DNA of 64,000 nt, taken from NCBI RefSeq assembly GCF_023156285.1, contig NZ_JAKZAJ010000002.1, forward strand, positions 434,001-498,000, written 5' to 3'. The notes under the pieces are model-generated. The model saw only the letters and a list, made by a program, of their open reading frames with translations. It ran no database searches and was not told where the DNA came from. This DNA is from Marinobacter koreensis. GTDB lineage: Bacteria > Pseudomonadota > Gammaproteobacteria > Pseudomonadales > Oleiphilaceae. Position numbers and translations under genes: made by a program. Within the stretch, counting starts at the first letter, position 1. The number at the start of each line of letters is the position of its first letter. This document shows positions 25,987-34,557 of the stretch, piece by piece.

Positions 25987-26874
25987 ATGATTGGTCAGAT
26001 TCTCTCGACAATGCTGCCGGTGTTTCTCATTGCCGGCTGTGGTGCGTTATACGGGCGTTACCGAAGCCCCGACATCAAGGGCCTGAACGTGCTCAACATG
26101 GAGCTGTTCGTGCCCATGCTGGTGTTCGGGGTGCTCGCCGACCAGAAGGCGCCGCTGCAGGATTACGCCCAGCTGGCACTGGCCGCCACCGTCGTGGTTC
26201 TGGGCTCCGGTATTGTGCTGTATCCGCTGGCAAAGGTCCTGAAACTGAACCTGAAGACCTTCCTGCCGCCGATGATGTTCAACAACTCCGGCAACATGGG
26301 CATCCCCCTGCTGGTGCTGGCGTTTGGCGACTCGGCCCTGCCGGCAGCGATTGTGCTGTTTATCGTGGAAATGCTGCTGCACTTTTCAGTGGGCCTGTAC
26401 ATGCTCGACCCTCACAGCTCCATCATCCAGCGCCTGAGACTGCCCATCGTCTTTGCCAGTATCGCCGGCCTGGCCGTCAATATCAGCGGGATTCACCTGC
26501 CCGACTGGCTGCTGGAGACCCTGAACATGCTTGGCGGCGTCTGTATCCCGCTGATGCTGTTTGCCCTCGGTGTGCGCATGCTGGAGATCGACTTCAGTGA
26601 CTGGAAACTGGGTATACTGGGTGCCATCGCCTGCCCCGCCAGCGGCCTGATCCTGGCCTGGCCCATGATCGCCGTGCTGGACCTGCCCGGCCTGCAGGTG
26701 GCTTCTCTGTGGGTGTTTGCGGCCTTGCCGCCTGCCGTGCTCAATTATATGGTGGCGGAACAGTACAAGCAGGAGCCCCATACCGTGGCGTCGCTGGTCT
26801 TGTTGAGCAACCTGGGCAGCCTGGTGGTCATCCCCATTGTTCTGGGGCTGGTGTTCTCCGCCGGCTACGTATAA
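25987..26874 (+). CDS. AEC-family transporter (auxin efflux carrier type)
   Basis: 295 residues, ten predicted helices. The beginning (MIGQILSTMLPVFLIAGCGALYGR) and the central FNNSGNMGIPLLVLAFG motif are those of the AEC family, which moves small carboxylates such as malate or malonate across the inner membrane. The ATG at 25987 follows CTGGAG; 55 codons of upstream in-frame sequence have no ribosome site and are left out. The UbiA gene begins 13 nt after the stop, so the two are probably cotranscribed. Confidence 0.85.
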   Translation: MIGQILSTMLPVFLIAGCGALYGRYRSPDIKGLNVLNMELFVPMLVFGVLADQKAPLQDYAQLALAATVVVLGSGIVLYPLAKVLKLNLKTFLPPMMFNNSGNMGIPLLVLAFGDSALPAAIVLFIVEMLLHFSVGLYMLDPHSSIIQRLRLPIVFASIAGLAVNISGIHLPDWLLETLNMLGGVCIPLMLFALGVRMLEIDFSDWKLGILGAIACPASGLILAWPMIAVLDLPGLQVASLWVFAALPPAVLNYMVAEQYKQEPHTVASLVLLSNLGSLVVIPIVLGLVFSAGYV

Positions 26875-26886
26875 GGAAGACGTCTG

Positions 26887-27777
26887 ATGTCCGAAGCGGC
26901 TGCGGTCGTTCGTGCTTTTCGCCCCAATTTCCTCATCCTCGCACCGCTGTGCGCCGGCCTCGGCGTCGCGGTCGCCTGGCAGCAGGCGTCGTCACCGTCG
27001 CTACTGGATGCGGTGCTGGTCCTCATCGGTGCCCTGTTGGCCCATGCGGCGGTCAACCTGTTCAACGAGTACGACGATTTTGTCTCCGGCCTGGACCTGA
27101 TCACCCAGCGTACCCCCTTCTCCGGTGGCAGTGGCGCCCTGCCGGAGGTTCCCTCCGCGGCCAGGGGCGTACTGGCCGCCGCCATCGGTACGCTCACCCT
27201 GGTTATCGCCATCGGCCTGTATTTCCTGTGGTTGCGCGGACTGCCGATGCTGGTACTGGGAACCGCCGGCGTTGTTCTCGTCCTGACCTACACCCGCTGG
27301 ATCACCCGACTCCCCATCCTGTGTCTGCTGGCACCGGGCCTGGGCTTCGGCCCGATCATGATCCTTGGGGCCCTGCTGGCCCTGGGTGCCCGGATCGACG
27401 CCATGGCCATCGCGGTGTCGGTGGTGGCGCTGTTGCTGGTGAGCGAACTGCTGCTGATCAACCAGATTCCCGATGCCGAAGCAGACCGGAAAATTGGTCG
27501 CCGGCACCTGGTGATTGTCCTGGGTCCGGTCAAGGCGACGCGCCTGGTCGCGTCACTGCTGCTCGGGAGCTACCTGCCGGTGGTGATTGGCATGATCATG
27601 GGATGGCTGTCCGGGTGGAGTGGCCTGGCCCTGCTGACATTGCCCTTCTCTGTCTGGATCGTAACGCGGCTGCCCCGGGTGATTGATCAGCCTGCGGCCC
27701 TGAACGCGGTGCTCGGCGCCAACGTGGCAGTACTCCTGTCCACGCTGGCGCTGCTGATAATCGGCCTCAGCCTCTGA
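26887..27777 (+). CDS. UbiA-family prenyltransferase (MenA-like)
   Basis: 296 residues, about nine helices. The first Asp-rich motif is NLFNEYDDFVSGLD (57-70), close to the N-x-x-N-D-Y-x-D-x-x-x-G-x-D pattern of 1,4-dihydroxynaphthoate prenyltransferases; the second is NQIPDAEADRKIGRR. It should join a polyprenyl chain to an aromatic acceptor in the membrane. No other menaquinone gene is in view, so the acceptor is uncertain. It begins 13 nt after an AEC transporter gene with a good AAGGAAG site, suggesting a two-gene operon. Confidence 0.82.
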   Translation: MSEAAAVVRAFRPNFLILAPLCAGLGVAVAWQQASSPSLLDAVLVLIGALLAHAAVNLFNEYDDFVSGLDLITQRTPFSGGSGALPEVPSAARGVLAAAIGTLTLVIAIGLYFLWLRGLPMLVLGTAGVVLVLTYTRWITRLPILCLLAPGLGFGPIMILGALLALGARIDAMAIAVSVVALLLVSELLLINQIPDAEADRKIGRRHLVIVLGPVKATRLVASLLLGSYLPVVIGMIMGWLSGWSGLALLTLPFSVWIVTRLPRVIDQPAALNAVLGANVAVLLSTLALLIIGLSL

Positions 27778-27890
27778 ATCCTCTCCGGATTCCACACCAA
27801 TCTTGACCGGCCTCCTTGCAACCGGACTGACTTTGACCGATGGTTAAAATCGAATCTGGTTGATTTCATTCATGATATGGAGGTCTCCCC

Positions 27891-30392
27891 ATGAGTGTTC
27901 TATTGCTACTGATCAGTGCCCTGGTACTGGTCTATCTGGGCATTGGCGGCACCGCCGCCGCGGCCGTTATGACGCTCGCCACGGTGATCGGCCTGTTCCA
28001 GGACGGTTGGCACATCGCCAGCATCCTGTTTGGTGGCGCGTTGCTCGCCGTGGCCCTGCTCCTGGTGATCCCCGGTGACCTCAGGCTCGACAAGCTCAGC
28101 CGACCACTACTGGGCTGGGTCCGAAACCGCCTGCCCAAACTCTCCGATACCGAGCAGGAGGCCCTCAAATCCGGCTCCGTGGACTGGGACGGCCAACTGT
28201 TTTCCGGCAAACCGGACTGGAACAAACTGCTGGATGCCAAGCCGGCGCACCTGACCAGCGAGGAACAGGCCTTCCTCGACGGCCCAGTGGAAAAGCTGTG
28301 CGACATGCTCGACGACTGGAAGATCACCCACGAGCATTACGACCTGCCCGACAAGGTCTGGAAATTCATCCGGGAAAAGGGCTTTTTCGGCCTGGTGATT
28401 CCGAAGGAGGACGGCGGACTGGGCTTTTCCGCCACCGCCCATTCCGAAATCGTCATGAAGATCTCCACCCGGAGTGTCTCGGCCGCGGTCACCGTGATGG
28501 TCCCCAACTCACTGGGCCCGGGTGAACTCCTGATGCACTACGGCACCGACAACCAGAAACAGCATTACCTGCCCCGACTGGCCAACGGTGAAGAAATCCC
28601 CTGCTTTGCCCTGACCTCACCGGTGGCCGGCTCTGACGCTGGCGCCATCCCGGACAAAGGCATCGTATGCAAGGGCCAGTGGAACGGCGAAGAGGTTCTA
28701 GGGCTGAAGGTCACCTGGAACAAGCGCTACATCACCCTGGCGCCGGTGGCTACCATCATTGGCCTGGCCATCAAGGTCTACGATCCGGACCATCTGGTGG
28801 GCGAAAGCGACGAAGTTGGCGTCACCTGTGTGCTGGTGCCGAAGGACACCGACGGCGTAAACGCCGGTGCCCGCCACCTGCCCATGAACACCGTGTTCAT
28901 GAACGGCCCCACTTGGGGAACCGAGGTCTTCATCCCCATGGACCAGGTGATCGGCGGCCAGGACATGCTCGGCAAGGGCTGGACCATGCTGCTGGAATGC
29001 CTGTCCATCGGCCGCTCCATTTCCCTGCCGGCCCTGGGCACAGGCGCGGGCAAGGTTGCCAGCCTGGCCACCGGCTCCTATGCCTATACCCGGGAACAGT
29101 TCGGCCGCTCCATCAGCCAGTTTGAAGGCGTCCAGGAAGCCCTGGAACCCATCGCCGGCTATACCTACATGATGGACGCCGCCCGACTGCTGACCTCCGG
29201 CATGCTGGACCGGGGCGTTCGTCCGGCGGTTCCCTCGGCGGTGCTCAAATACCGCAACACCGACCTGATGCGCGAAGTGATCAACCACGCCATGGACGTG
29301 GTGGCTGGCCGGGGCGTGATCACCGGCCCCCGCAACTTCCTGGCCCGGGCCTACCAGGCCGTGCCCATCGGCATTACCGTGGAAGGCGCCAACATCCTTA
29401 CCCGAAGCCTGATGATCTTCGGCCAGGGGGCGATCCGGTGCCATCCCTTCATCGTTGAGGAGATCGAAGCCGCCGGCATGGAGGACGAGGACCAGGCCGC
29501 CAAGAAATTCGACGGCATCTTCTACCGGCACATCGCCCACACCACCCGGAACGCCCTGCGCGCCCTCGTGCTGGGACTGTCGGGCGGCTTCCTTGAGTCC
29601 GTACCCCGGCAGGGCAACATCAAGGGCTACTACCGGCAGTTGGCCCGGTTCTCCGCGGCTTTCGCGCTGATGACCGATGTCACCCTGCTCACCGTGGGCG
29701 GTGGCCTCAAGGCCCGGCAGCGCCTGTCCGGACGCATGGCCGACTGCCTGGTGCAGCTCTACTACGCCACCGCCGTCATCAAACAATGGCATGAAGAGGG
29801 TTATCCCCAGGATCAGCGGCCACTGGTGGACTGGTGCCTGCAGACCTGCCTGAGAGACCTGCAGCAATCCATGCGCTCGGCGATCATCAACTTCCCGGTG
29901 GCACCGCTGCGCTGGCCGCTTCGCCTGCTGGTCTTCCCGCTGGGGGCCACCGGCCTCAACGGACCGGATGACAGGCTGGGCACCCGGGTCGCCCGCTCCA
30001 TCGTGGACGACACGCCCGTGCGGATGCGCGTGAGCCGTGGGGTTTACCTGAACACGGATCCGGACGATCCGCTGGGCCGGGTTCTGAACGCCTATCAGCT
30101 GGCCAATGAGACCGCCGGTATGCGCAGCCGGCTGCACGATGCCATCCGCAACCGGGACGAGGATGAGCTGGACGCCATCGCGCTGCTGATGGGTCACCAG
30201 CGCAAGGAACTGGTGGACTGGGCCTGCGAGCAGGGCGTGATCAAGGAAGACGAATGCGACAAACTGGAAGAGGCGCTGACCGCCCTGTACGACGTGATCC
30301 GGGTCGATGCCTTCGACGGCGACGGACTCAAGGCCCTGTCCCGCTGTGCCAAAGGCAAACGCAAAGTGGTCGAACGGCCCGCAAAGGAATGA
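27891..30392 (+). CDS. fadE: Acyl-CoA dehydrogenase, FadE type
   Basis: 833 residues, similar in size to E. coli FadE. Two N-terminal hydrophobic segments (about 3-30 and 40-62) attach it to the inner membrane. The dehydrogenase core spans roughly 100-560 with the FAD and substrate loops (CFALTSPVAGSDAG) and the catalytic-region motif TVEGANILTRSLMIFGQGAIRCHP; a DUF1974-like C-terminal extension follows. It performs the first oxidation of fatty acid beta-oxidation. No other fad gene adjoins it. A CTGGT sequence at about 27855 could belong to a fatty-acid regulator site, but I would not rely on it. Confidence 0.93.
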   Translation: MSVLLLLISALVLVYLGIGGTAAAAVMTLATVIGLFQDGWHIASILFGGALLAVALLLVIPGDLRLDKLSRPLLGWVRNRLPKLSDTEQEALKSGSVDWDGQLFSGKPDWNKLLDAKPAHLTSEEQAFLDGPVEKLCDMLDDWKITHEHYDLPDKVWKFIREKGFFGLVIPKEDGGLGFSATAHSEIVMKISTRSVSAAVTVMVPNSLGPGELLMHYGTDNQKQHYLPRLANGEEIPCFALTSPVAGSDAGAIPDKGIVCKGQWNGEEVLGLKVTWNKRYITLAPVATIIGLAIKVYDPDHLVGESDEVGVTCVLVPKDTDGVNAGARHLPMNTVFMNGPTWGTEVFIPMDQVIGGQDMLGKGWTMLLECLSIGRSISLPALGTGAGKVASLATGSYAYTREQFGRSISQFEGVQEALEPIAGYTYMMDAARLLTSGMLDRGVRPAVPSAVLKYRNTDLMREVINHAMDVVAGRGVITGPRNFLARAYQAVPIGITVEGANILTRSLMIFGQGAIRCHPFIVEEIEAAGMEDEDQAAKKFDGIFYRHIAHTTRNALRALVLGLSGGFLESVPRQGNIKGYYRQLARFSAAFALMTDVTLLTVGGGLKARQRLSGRMADCLVQLYYATAVIKQWHEEGYPQDQRPLVDWCLQTCLRDLQQSMRSAIINFPVAPLRWPLRLLVFPLGATGLNGPDDRLGTRVARSIVDDTPVRMRVSRGVYLNTDPDDPLGRVLNAYQLANETAGMRSRLHDAIRNRDEDELDAIALLMGHQRKELVDWACEQGVIKEDECDKLEEALTALYDVIRVDAFDGDGLKALSRCAKGKRKVVERPAKE

Positions 30393-30401
30393 TGGCCTGA
30401 T

Positions 30402-30438
30402 CGGCAGGGTGCACCCGTTTTCGGGGAGCACCCTGCCG
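30402..30438. terminator. Bidirectional hairpin between fadE and the convergent small gene
   Basis: CGGCAGGGTGC (30402-30412) pairs with GCACCCTGCCG (30428-30438); the loop has its own CCCG/CGGG stem with TTTT in the tip. It lies between two convergent stops. No long T tract is present on either side. Confidence 0.55.
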
Positions 30439-30443
30439 GAACC

Positions 30444-30755
30444 TCAGCTTCGACCGTTCAGGATGTCCACGATTTCCCGGGTGTCCTTGATGATGGTGTA
30501 CACCCGATCCTCGATTTCCACCCGCTGGCGACGGCCATCGATGTCGTAGACCCGACCATAGTCCAGCAGCTCCCGATCCAGGTGATCGCCCCGGTGATAA
30601 TCGAGTTTCTTCTGCCAACCCGGCGGCAGCGACTCACCCCGATCGACCTTTTTCTGCAGTCCCGGGGGCAGGCCATCGTGACCGGGTGGTGTTGCAAGAA
30701 CCACCGCCGGTGACAGGGCGCCCAGTAAAACGGCGACTCTGAACAACATTCTCAT
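30444..30755 (-). CDS. Small exported CigR/RcnB-like protein
   Basis: 103 residues with a signal peptide ending near residue 22 (AVVLATPP). Two near-repeats follow, LPPGLQKKVDRGESLPPGWQKKL, the signature of the CigR/RcnB-like periplasmic family, then a C-terminal domain beginning YGRVYDIDGRR. RcnB relatives affect nickel or cobalt homeostasis and CigR is a virulence-related membrane protein, but no function is transferable here. The ATG at 30755 follows GGGAG. It is convergent with fadE. Confidence 0.7.
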   Translation of the reverse strand: MRMLFRVAVLLGALSPAVVLATPPGHDGLPPGLQKKVDRGESLPPGWQKKLDYHRGDHLDRELLDYGRVYDIDGRRQRVEIEDRVYTIIKDTREIVDILNGRS

Positions 30756-30855
30756 ATCGACTCCCGTTTCCGAAAAAATTTCATATACGCATCTTCAAGA
30801 CGTATCGAGCCCCCGTATCGTTCCCCCAATTACGTACAAATACAACAAGGGCCAT

Positions 30856-30892
30856 GCGGATTTCTGGCGGAAAACGACTTCACAAAATCCGC
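30856..30892 (+). promoter_or_regulatory. Dyad upstream of the ABC importer operon
   Basis: GCGGATTT (30856-30863) and AAATCCGC (30885-30892) form an inverted repeat with a 21-nt spacer, inside a 200-nt AT-rich intergenic region ahead of the importer. It could be an operator for a regulator of the operon or the stem of a leader hairpin (TTTT follows). No other clear signal was seen between 30756 and 30956. Confidence 0.4.
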
Positions 30893-30956
30893 TTTTAGTT
30901 ATAAAATTAAGGTTAGTTATTCTTTAATGGCATATATAAATAGGCCGACAAGTTAT

Positions 30957-31736
30957 ATGGAACTGAATTTCGAAAAGGTCACCAAGCGTTTCGGGGACCT
31001 CGAGGTCATCGGTGAATTCAACACCAGCATACAATCGGGCGAGATCGTCGCACTCGTCGGTCCTTCCGGCTGTGGCAAGTCGACCCTGCTGCACATGGTT
31101 GCCGGCTTGCAGTCTGCATCCGATGGGCAGGTGACTGCCGATGGGCGTCCCGTCAAAAAGCCTGCTCCCGAGCGTACACTGGTCTTCCAGGAGCATGCCC
31201 TGTACCCGTGGATGACACTGGTCGAGAACGTCGCGCTGGCACTTGAATTTCAAGACCACCCTAAATCCGAAGCGCTCAAGGAAGCCCGCACGTGGCTCGC
31301 ACGCGTCAAACTTGCCGGGTTCGAAACCTATTATCCCCATCAGGTATCCGGTGGCATGCGTCAACGCTGTGCCCTTGCCCGCGCCTTCATCGCCCGGCCA
31401 AAGGTTTTACTTCTTGATGAGCCGTTTGGGGCGCTGGATGCACTGACGCGGATGACGCTTCAAAGTGTGCTTCGGGACCTGATTGAAGCAGAACGACCCA
31501 CGGTTGTCCTGGTGACCCACGACGTCGACGAGGCCCTCTACCTGGCAGACCGCGTTCTGGTCTTCAGCAACCGCCCCGCCCGCGTGCTTCGGGAAATCTC
31601 ACTGGGACACATCCCGAAAACCCACGATCTGTCAGCGTTCTCGGATATTCGCCGGGACGTTCTGGGCCTTCTTGGCATTGATACTGACAACTCCACTGAT
31701 GCTGTATCGCAACTCGAAAAAGGAGAGACTGCATGA
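30957..31736 (+). CDS. NitT/TauT-type ABC transporter, ATP-binding protein
   Basis: 259 residues with a complete ATPase: Walker A GPSGCGKST (35-43), Q-loop VFQEHALYPW, signature SGGMRQR, Walker B VLLLDEPFGALD and switch LVTHD. The sequence is close to the nitrate/sulfonate/taurine importers (SsuB/TauB type). The start is uncertain: an ATG at 30927 precedes this one in frame but has no ribosome site. The next gene overlaps the stop (ATGA), so the operon is ATPase, binding protein, permease. The AT-rich leader suggests a regulated promoter. Confidence 0.88.
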   Translation: MELNFEKVTKRFGDLEVIGEFNTSIQSGEIVALVGPSGCGKSTLLHMVAGLQSASDGQVTADGRPVKKPAPERTLVFQEHALYPWMTLVENVALALEFQDHPKSEALKEARTWLARVKLAGFETYYPHQVSGGMRQRCALARAFIARPKVLLLDEPFGALDALTRMTLQSVLRDLIEAERPTVVLVTHDVDEALYLADRVLVFSNRPARVLREISLGHIPKTHDLSAFSDIRRDVLGLLGIDTDNSTDAVSQLEKGETA

Positions 31737-32716
31737 TTCGCTGGTTAATGACCGCTGCTCTGGTACTCGCCGTTTCAGCCCCGGTATCCGCCGCTGAAAC
31801 ACTCAAAGTGGGCTATGTCCGGGTTATGGACGACGCCCAGGCCATGGTGGCCTACGAGGCCGGGCTTTACGAAAAGTACGGACTGGATGCCCAGCTGATC
31901 GAATTCAGTTCCGGCACCGACCTGATCAAGGGCATCGTCGGCGGACAACTGGACATCGGCGTACTGGGCTTTTCCAACGCCTTTACCTGGGCCTCCCGCG
32001 GTGCCAACCTTAAAATCGTCGGCGGAGCCCAGCGCGGTTACCATTCCCTGGTGGTCCGTGAAGACTCCGGCATCGAATCGGTCGCCGACCTGAAGGGACG
32101 CAACCTGGCTTCCCAGAAACAGGGCAGCACCGCCGATATCGTGCTCAAGGGTGTCATGCTCGAGAATGCCGGCCTCAAGCCGGGCGATCTCAATATCATG
32201 GGCGTCGCACCGGCCGTGGCGGTCCAGTCCCTCGTTGGCGGACGTGTCGATGCTGCGTTCCTTTTCGAGCCCTATGACCGCATTGCGCGGCTCGTCGCGC
32301 CGGTCAAGCAGATCTACCAGATCGGTGAAGTCTGGCCGTTCCCCTGCATGGTCGTCATCACTGCGGCGGACACCCTGAACAACCGGAAAGACGTTCTCTG
32401 GGCGGCCCTGGATGCGCAGCGCGAAGCCATTGATATGTTGGAAAACGACCCTGAAAAGGCCGCGCCGCTGATCACCGATTACTTCATCAAGGAAGACACC
32501 ATCGACTCCAGGGACCAGGGCCCCATCCCGGCCGTGGATGTGATTACCCAGGCCATTCAGACCAACGACTTCAGCGCCAAGCTGACCGATAAGGACATTG
32601 ATCGGATGAAGGAATTGGCCGGCATCATGCAGACTCAGGGCATCCTTCCCGATGAAGGAACCTTTGACGTCAACGCCCTGCTGGACCTGTCCTGGCAGAA
32701 GGCCCGTGAACTCTGA
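31733..32716 (+). CDS. NitT/TauT-type ABC transporter, substrate-binding protein
   Basis: 327 residues with a signal peptide ending near AVSAPVSAAE (about residue 21). The body matches the SsuA/TauA/ThiY-like class: LKVGYVRVMDDAQAMVAYEAGLYEKYGLD, a GVLGFSNAFTWAS ligand-loop region and FLFEPYDRIAR. It should catch the substrate in the periplasm. The ligand is not evident; sulfonates, nitrate-like anions and pyrimidines are all used by this class. It overlaps the ATPase gene by 4 nt and is followed 2 nt later by the permease. Confidence 0.88.
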   Translation: MIRWLMTAALVLAVSAPVSAAETLKVGYVRVMDDAQAMVAYEAGLYEKYGLDAQLIEFSSGTDLIKGIVGGQLDIGVLGFSNAFTWASRGANLKIVGGAQRGYHSLVVREDSGIESVADLKGRNLASQKQGSTADIVLKGVMLENAGLKPGDLNIMGVAPAVAVQSLVGGRVDAAFLFEPYDRIARLVAPVKQIYQIGEVWPFPCMVVITAADTLNNRKDVLWAALDAQREAIDMLENDPEKAAPLITDYFIKEDTIDSRDQGPIPAVDVITQAIQTNDFSAKLTDKDIDRMKELAGIMQTQGILPDEGTFDVNALLDLSWQKAREL

Positions 32717-32718
32717 TC

Positions 32719-33489
32719 ATGAGTGACAAGCAAGCCACTGGCGTCGCCAGCAAACGAGCCTATGTCATCGCGATTGCCGTAATCCTGTTTTTCTGGCAGG
32801 TAGCGGCCTGGTTCCTGCCGGACTTCCTGATGCCGGATGTCAGCACCGCGTTTCAGAGACTCTGGGAAGAACTCAACAGTGCCGAGTTCTACCAGGGCCT
32901 CGCGAACAGCATGACACGGCTGGGTGCAGGCTACGGCGCAGCGATCGTGGCTGGTGTCGTTCTCGGACTCGTTGGAGGATCCCTGAATGCGGTTCGAAGC
33001 ACCCTGAAAGCCGCCATCATCATCCTCCAATCGATCCCCTCGATTGCGTGGGTGCCGCTGTTCCTCATATTGATGGGTTTTGGCAATCTGCCCATCATTG
33101 TTGTGGTCGCCATTGGCGCTTTCTTCCCGACCGCCCTGAGCGTGATGAACGCCACGGAGAGCGTCGAAAAAGTGCATATTGCGGCTGCCCGGGTGATGGG
33201 CGCCTCCCGGATGCAAATGCTCAAGCGGGTCTATTTCCCCGCCGTGACACCGGAACTGATCACCGGTGCCCAACTGGCCTTCGGGAACGCCTGGCGAGCG
33301 CTCATTTCGGCAGAAATGATCGTCGGATTCAGCGCCGGTCTGGGAAAATCCCTGGCCTATGCGGGAGAAATCGCCGACATGACCGGCGTCATGACCAACA
33401 TTCTGGTCATTGCCATCCTGGCGGCGGTGATCGACCAGGTGATTCTGGAGCGCATCAAACACCGATTGCTTCGGTACCAGTACCTCTGA
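32719..33489 (+). CDS. NitT/TauT-type ABC transporter, permease
   Basis: 256 residues with about six helices and the BPD-transporter inner-membrane domain. The EAA loop reads EKVHIAAARVMGASRMQMLKRVYFPAVTPEL, the site that contacts the ATPase. It completes the importer; as usual for this class a single permease forms a homodimer. The LysR gene after it is convergent, with a perfect 12-nt stem across the gap. Confidence 0.88.
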   Translation: MSDKQATGVASKRAYVIAIAVILFFWQVAAWFLPDFLMPDVSTAFQRLWEELNSAEFYQGLANSMTRLGAGYGAAIVAGVVLGLVGGSLNAVRSTLKAAIIILQSIPSIAWVPLFLILMGFGNLPIIVVVAIGAFFPTALSVMNATESVEKVHIAAARVMGASRMQMLKRVYFPAVTPELITGAQLAFGNAWRALISAEMIVGFSAGLGKSLAYAGEIADMTGVMTNILVIAILAAVIDQVILERIKHRLLRYQYL

Positions 33490-33501
33490 CCCGAGGACCC
33501 C

Positions 33502-33537
33502 GGCGATCAGGGGGTTCGCAAACCACCCCTGATCGCC
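33502..33537. terminator. Convergent-gene hairpin after the importer operon
   Basis: GGCGATCAGGGG (33502-33513) pairs perfectly with CCCCTGATCGCC (33526-33537). It starts 13 nt after the permease stop and reaches into the last codons of the convergent LysR gene. No T tract. Confidence 0.5.
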
Positions 33538-34442
33538 TCGTCCACCAGCCACCGACGCAGCACCTGAAGCCCCGGCTCCTTCCGCCGGCTCGTCTTCCAG
33601 GCAAAATAGAACCGGTCCCCGGTCATCACTGCGTGGCAGGGCAAGCGCACGAACTCTTCCGAATCCTTGCGGGTACTGAGCATATAGTCGTTGGTCAGGG
33701 CGATCCCCTGATGGAAACGGGCGGCTTCCAGCGCCAGCAGCATATGACTGAAATGCTGCACCCGGGCTGTTGAAGGAATGCCCTGATCCACCTCCCGGAA
33801 CCAGACTTCCCAGTCGCCGGACGCGCGCTCGAAAATGCTGTGCGTGGACAACAACGGGAACCGGGCCACTTCCTCCGGCGTTATCCGGACGTCCTCCACG
33901 GTTTCCAGATCCAGCTCCCGACGGATCTTCTGCCAGTAATCCTGGCTGCACACCGGAAACAGACGCTCCACATACAGCAACTCGTAACTGTAGGCCGGCG
34001 AATCCTTGTGAATGGTGATGAAACAGTCCGCCACCCGGTCCGACAGCACCGGACTCTCGCTGCTCATCTCAAGCGACAGCTCCAGCTGGGGGTAAAGACG
34101 TTGCAGATCCGGCAACCGGGGCACCAGCCAGCGAACGGCGAAGGAACTGAACACCGACAACCGCAGCCGCGAACTCTCCCGACCCAACAACTGCTCACTG
34201 GCACGCTCAATCTGCAACAGGGCCGAACCGATGGCATCGAAGTACTGTCGGCCTTCGTCGGTCAGCGACACCCGGCGGCCCGAGCGCCAGAAAAGCCGCT
34301 CGCCCAGGTAGGTTTCCAGCTGCTTTATCTGGTGACTGACCGCACTCTGGGTAATGGCCAGCTCTTCGGCGGCGAGCGAAAAACTCTCGAGCCGGGCCAC
34401 CGCCTCGAATACGGGGAGCGCTTTCAGGGGAGGAAGTTTCAT
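33507..34442 (-). CDS. LysR-family regulator, GcvA-like
   Basis: 311 residues. The helix-turn-helix domain is LKALPVFEAVARLESFSLAAEELAITQSAVSHQIKQLETYLGERLFWRSGR, typical of the GcvA subgroup, followed by a LysR ligand domain. It is divergent from the EamA transporter gene with 115 nt between the starts, an arrangement that normally means the regulator controls the divergent gene. The region between is AT-rich; several T-N11-A candidates are present but none stands out. The inducer is unknown. Confidence 0.87.
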   Translation of the reverse strand: MKLPPLKALPVFEAVARLESFSLAAEELAITQSAVSHQIKQLETYLGERLFWRSGRRVSLTDEGRQYFDAIGSALLQIERASEQLLGRESSRLRLSVFSSFAVRWLVPRLPDLQRLYPQLELSLEMSSESPVLSDRVADCFITIHKDSPAYSYELLYVERLFPVCSQDYWQKIRRELDLETVEDVRITPEEVARFPLLSTHSIFERASGDWEVWFREVDQGIPSTARVQHFSHMLLALEAARFHQGIALTNDYMLSTRKDSEEFVRLPCHAVMTGDRFYFAWKTSRRKEPGLQVLRRWLVDEAIRGGLRTP

Positions 34443-34557
34443 CTATCGAAATTTCTAATGCCTATGGAATATTCATCATTTTATCGGATATTAGCAACAT
34501 CCTAGACTGCACCTCCAGAGTCAGGGATATGCCAAATCACAGAGGAGGGCATGCAGA

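Noticed and set aside
28698..30431. 577-codon open frame antisense to fadE
   Set aside because: It lies opposite a certain gene, has no recognisable domain, and such long antisense frames are usual in GC-rich coding DNA.
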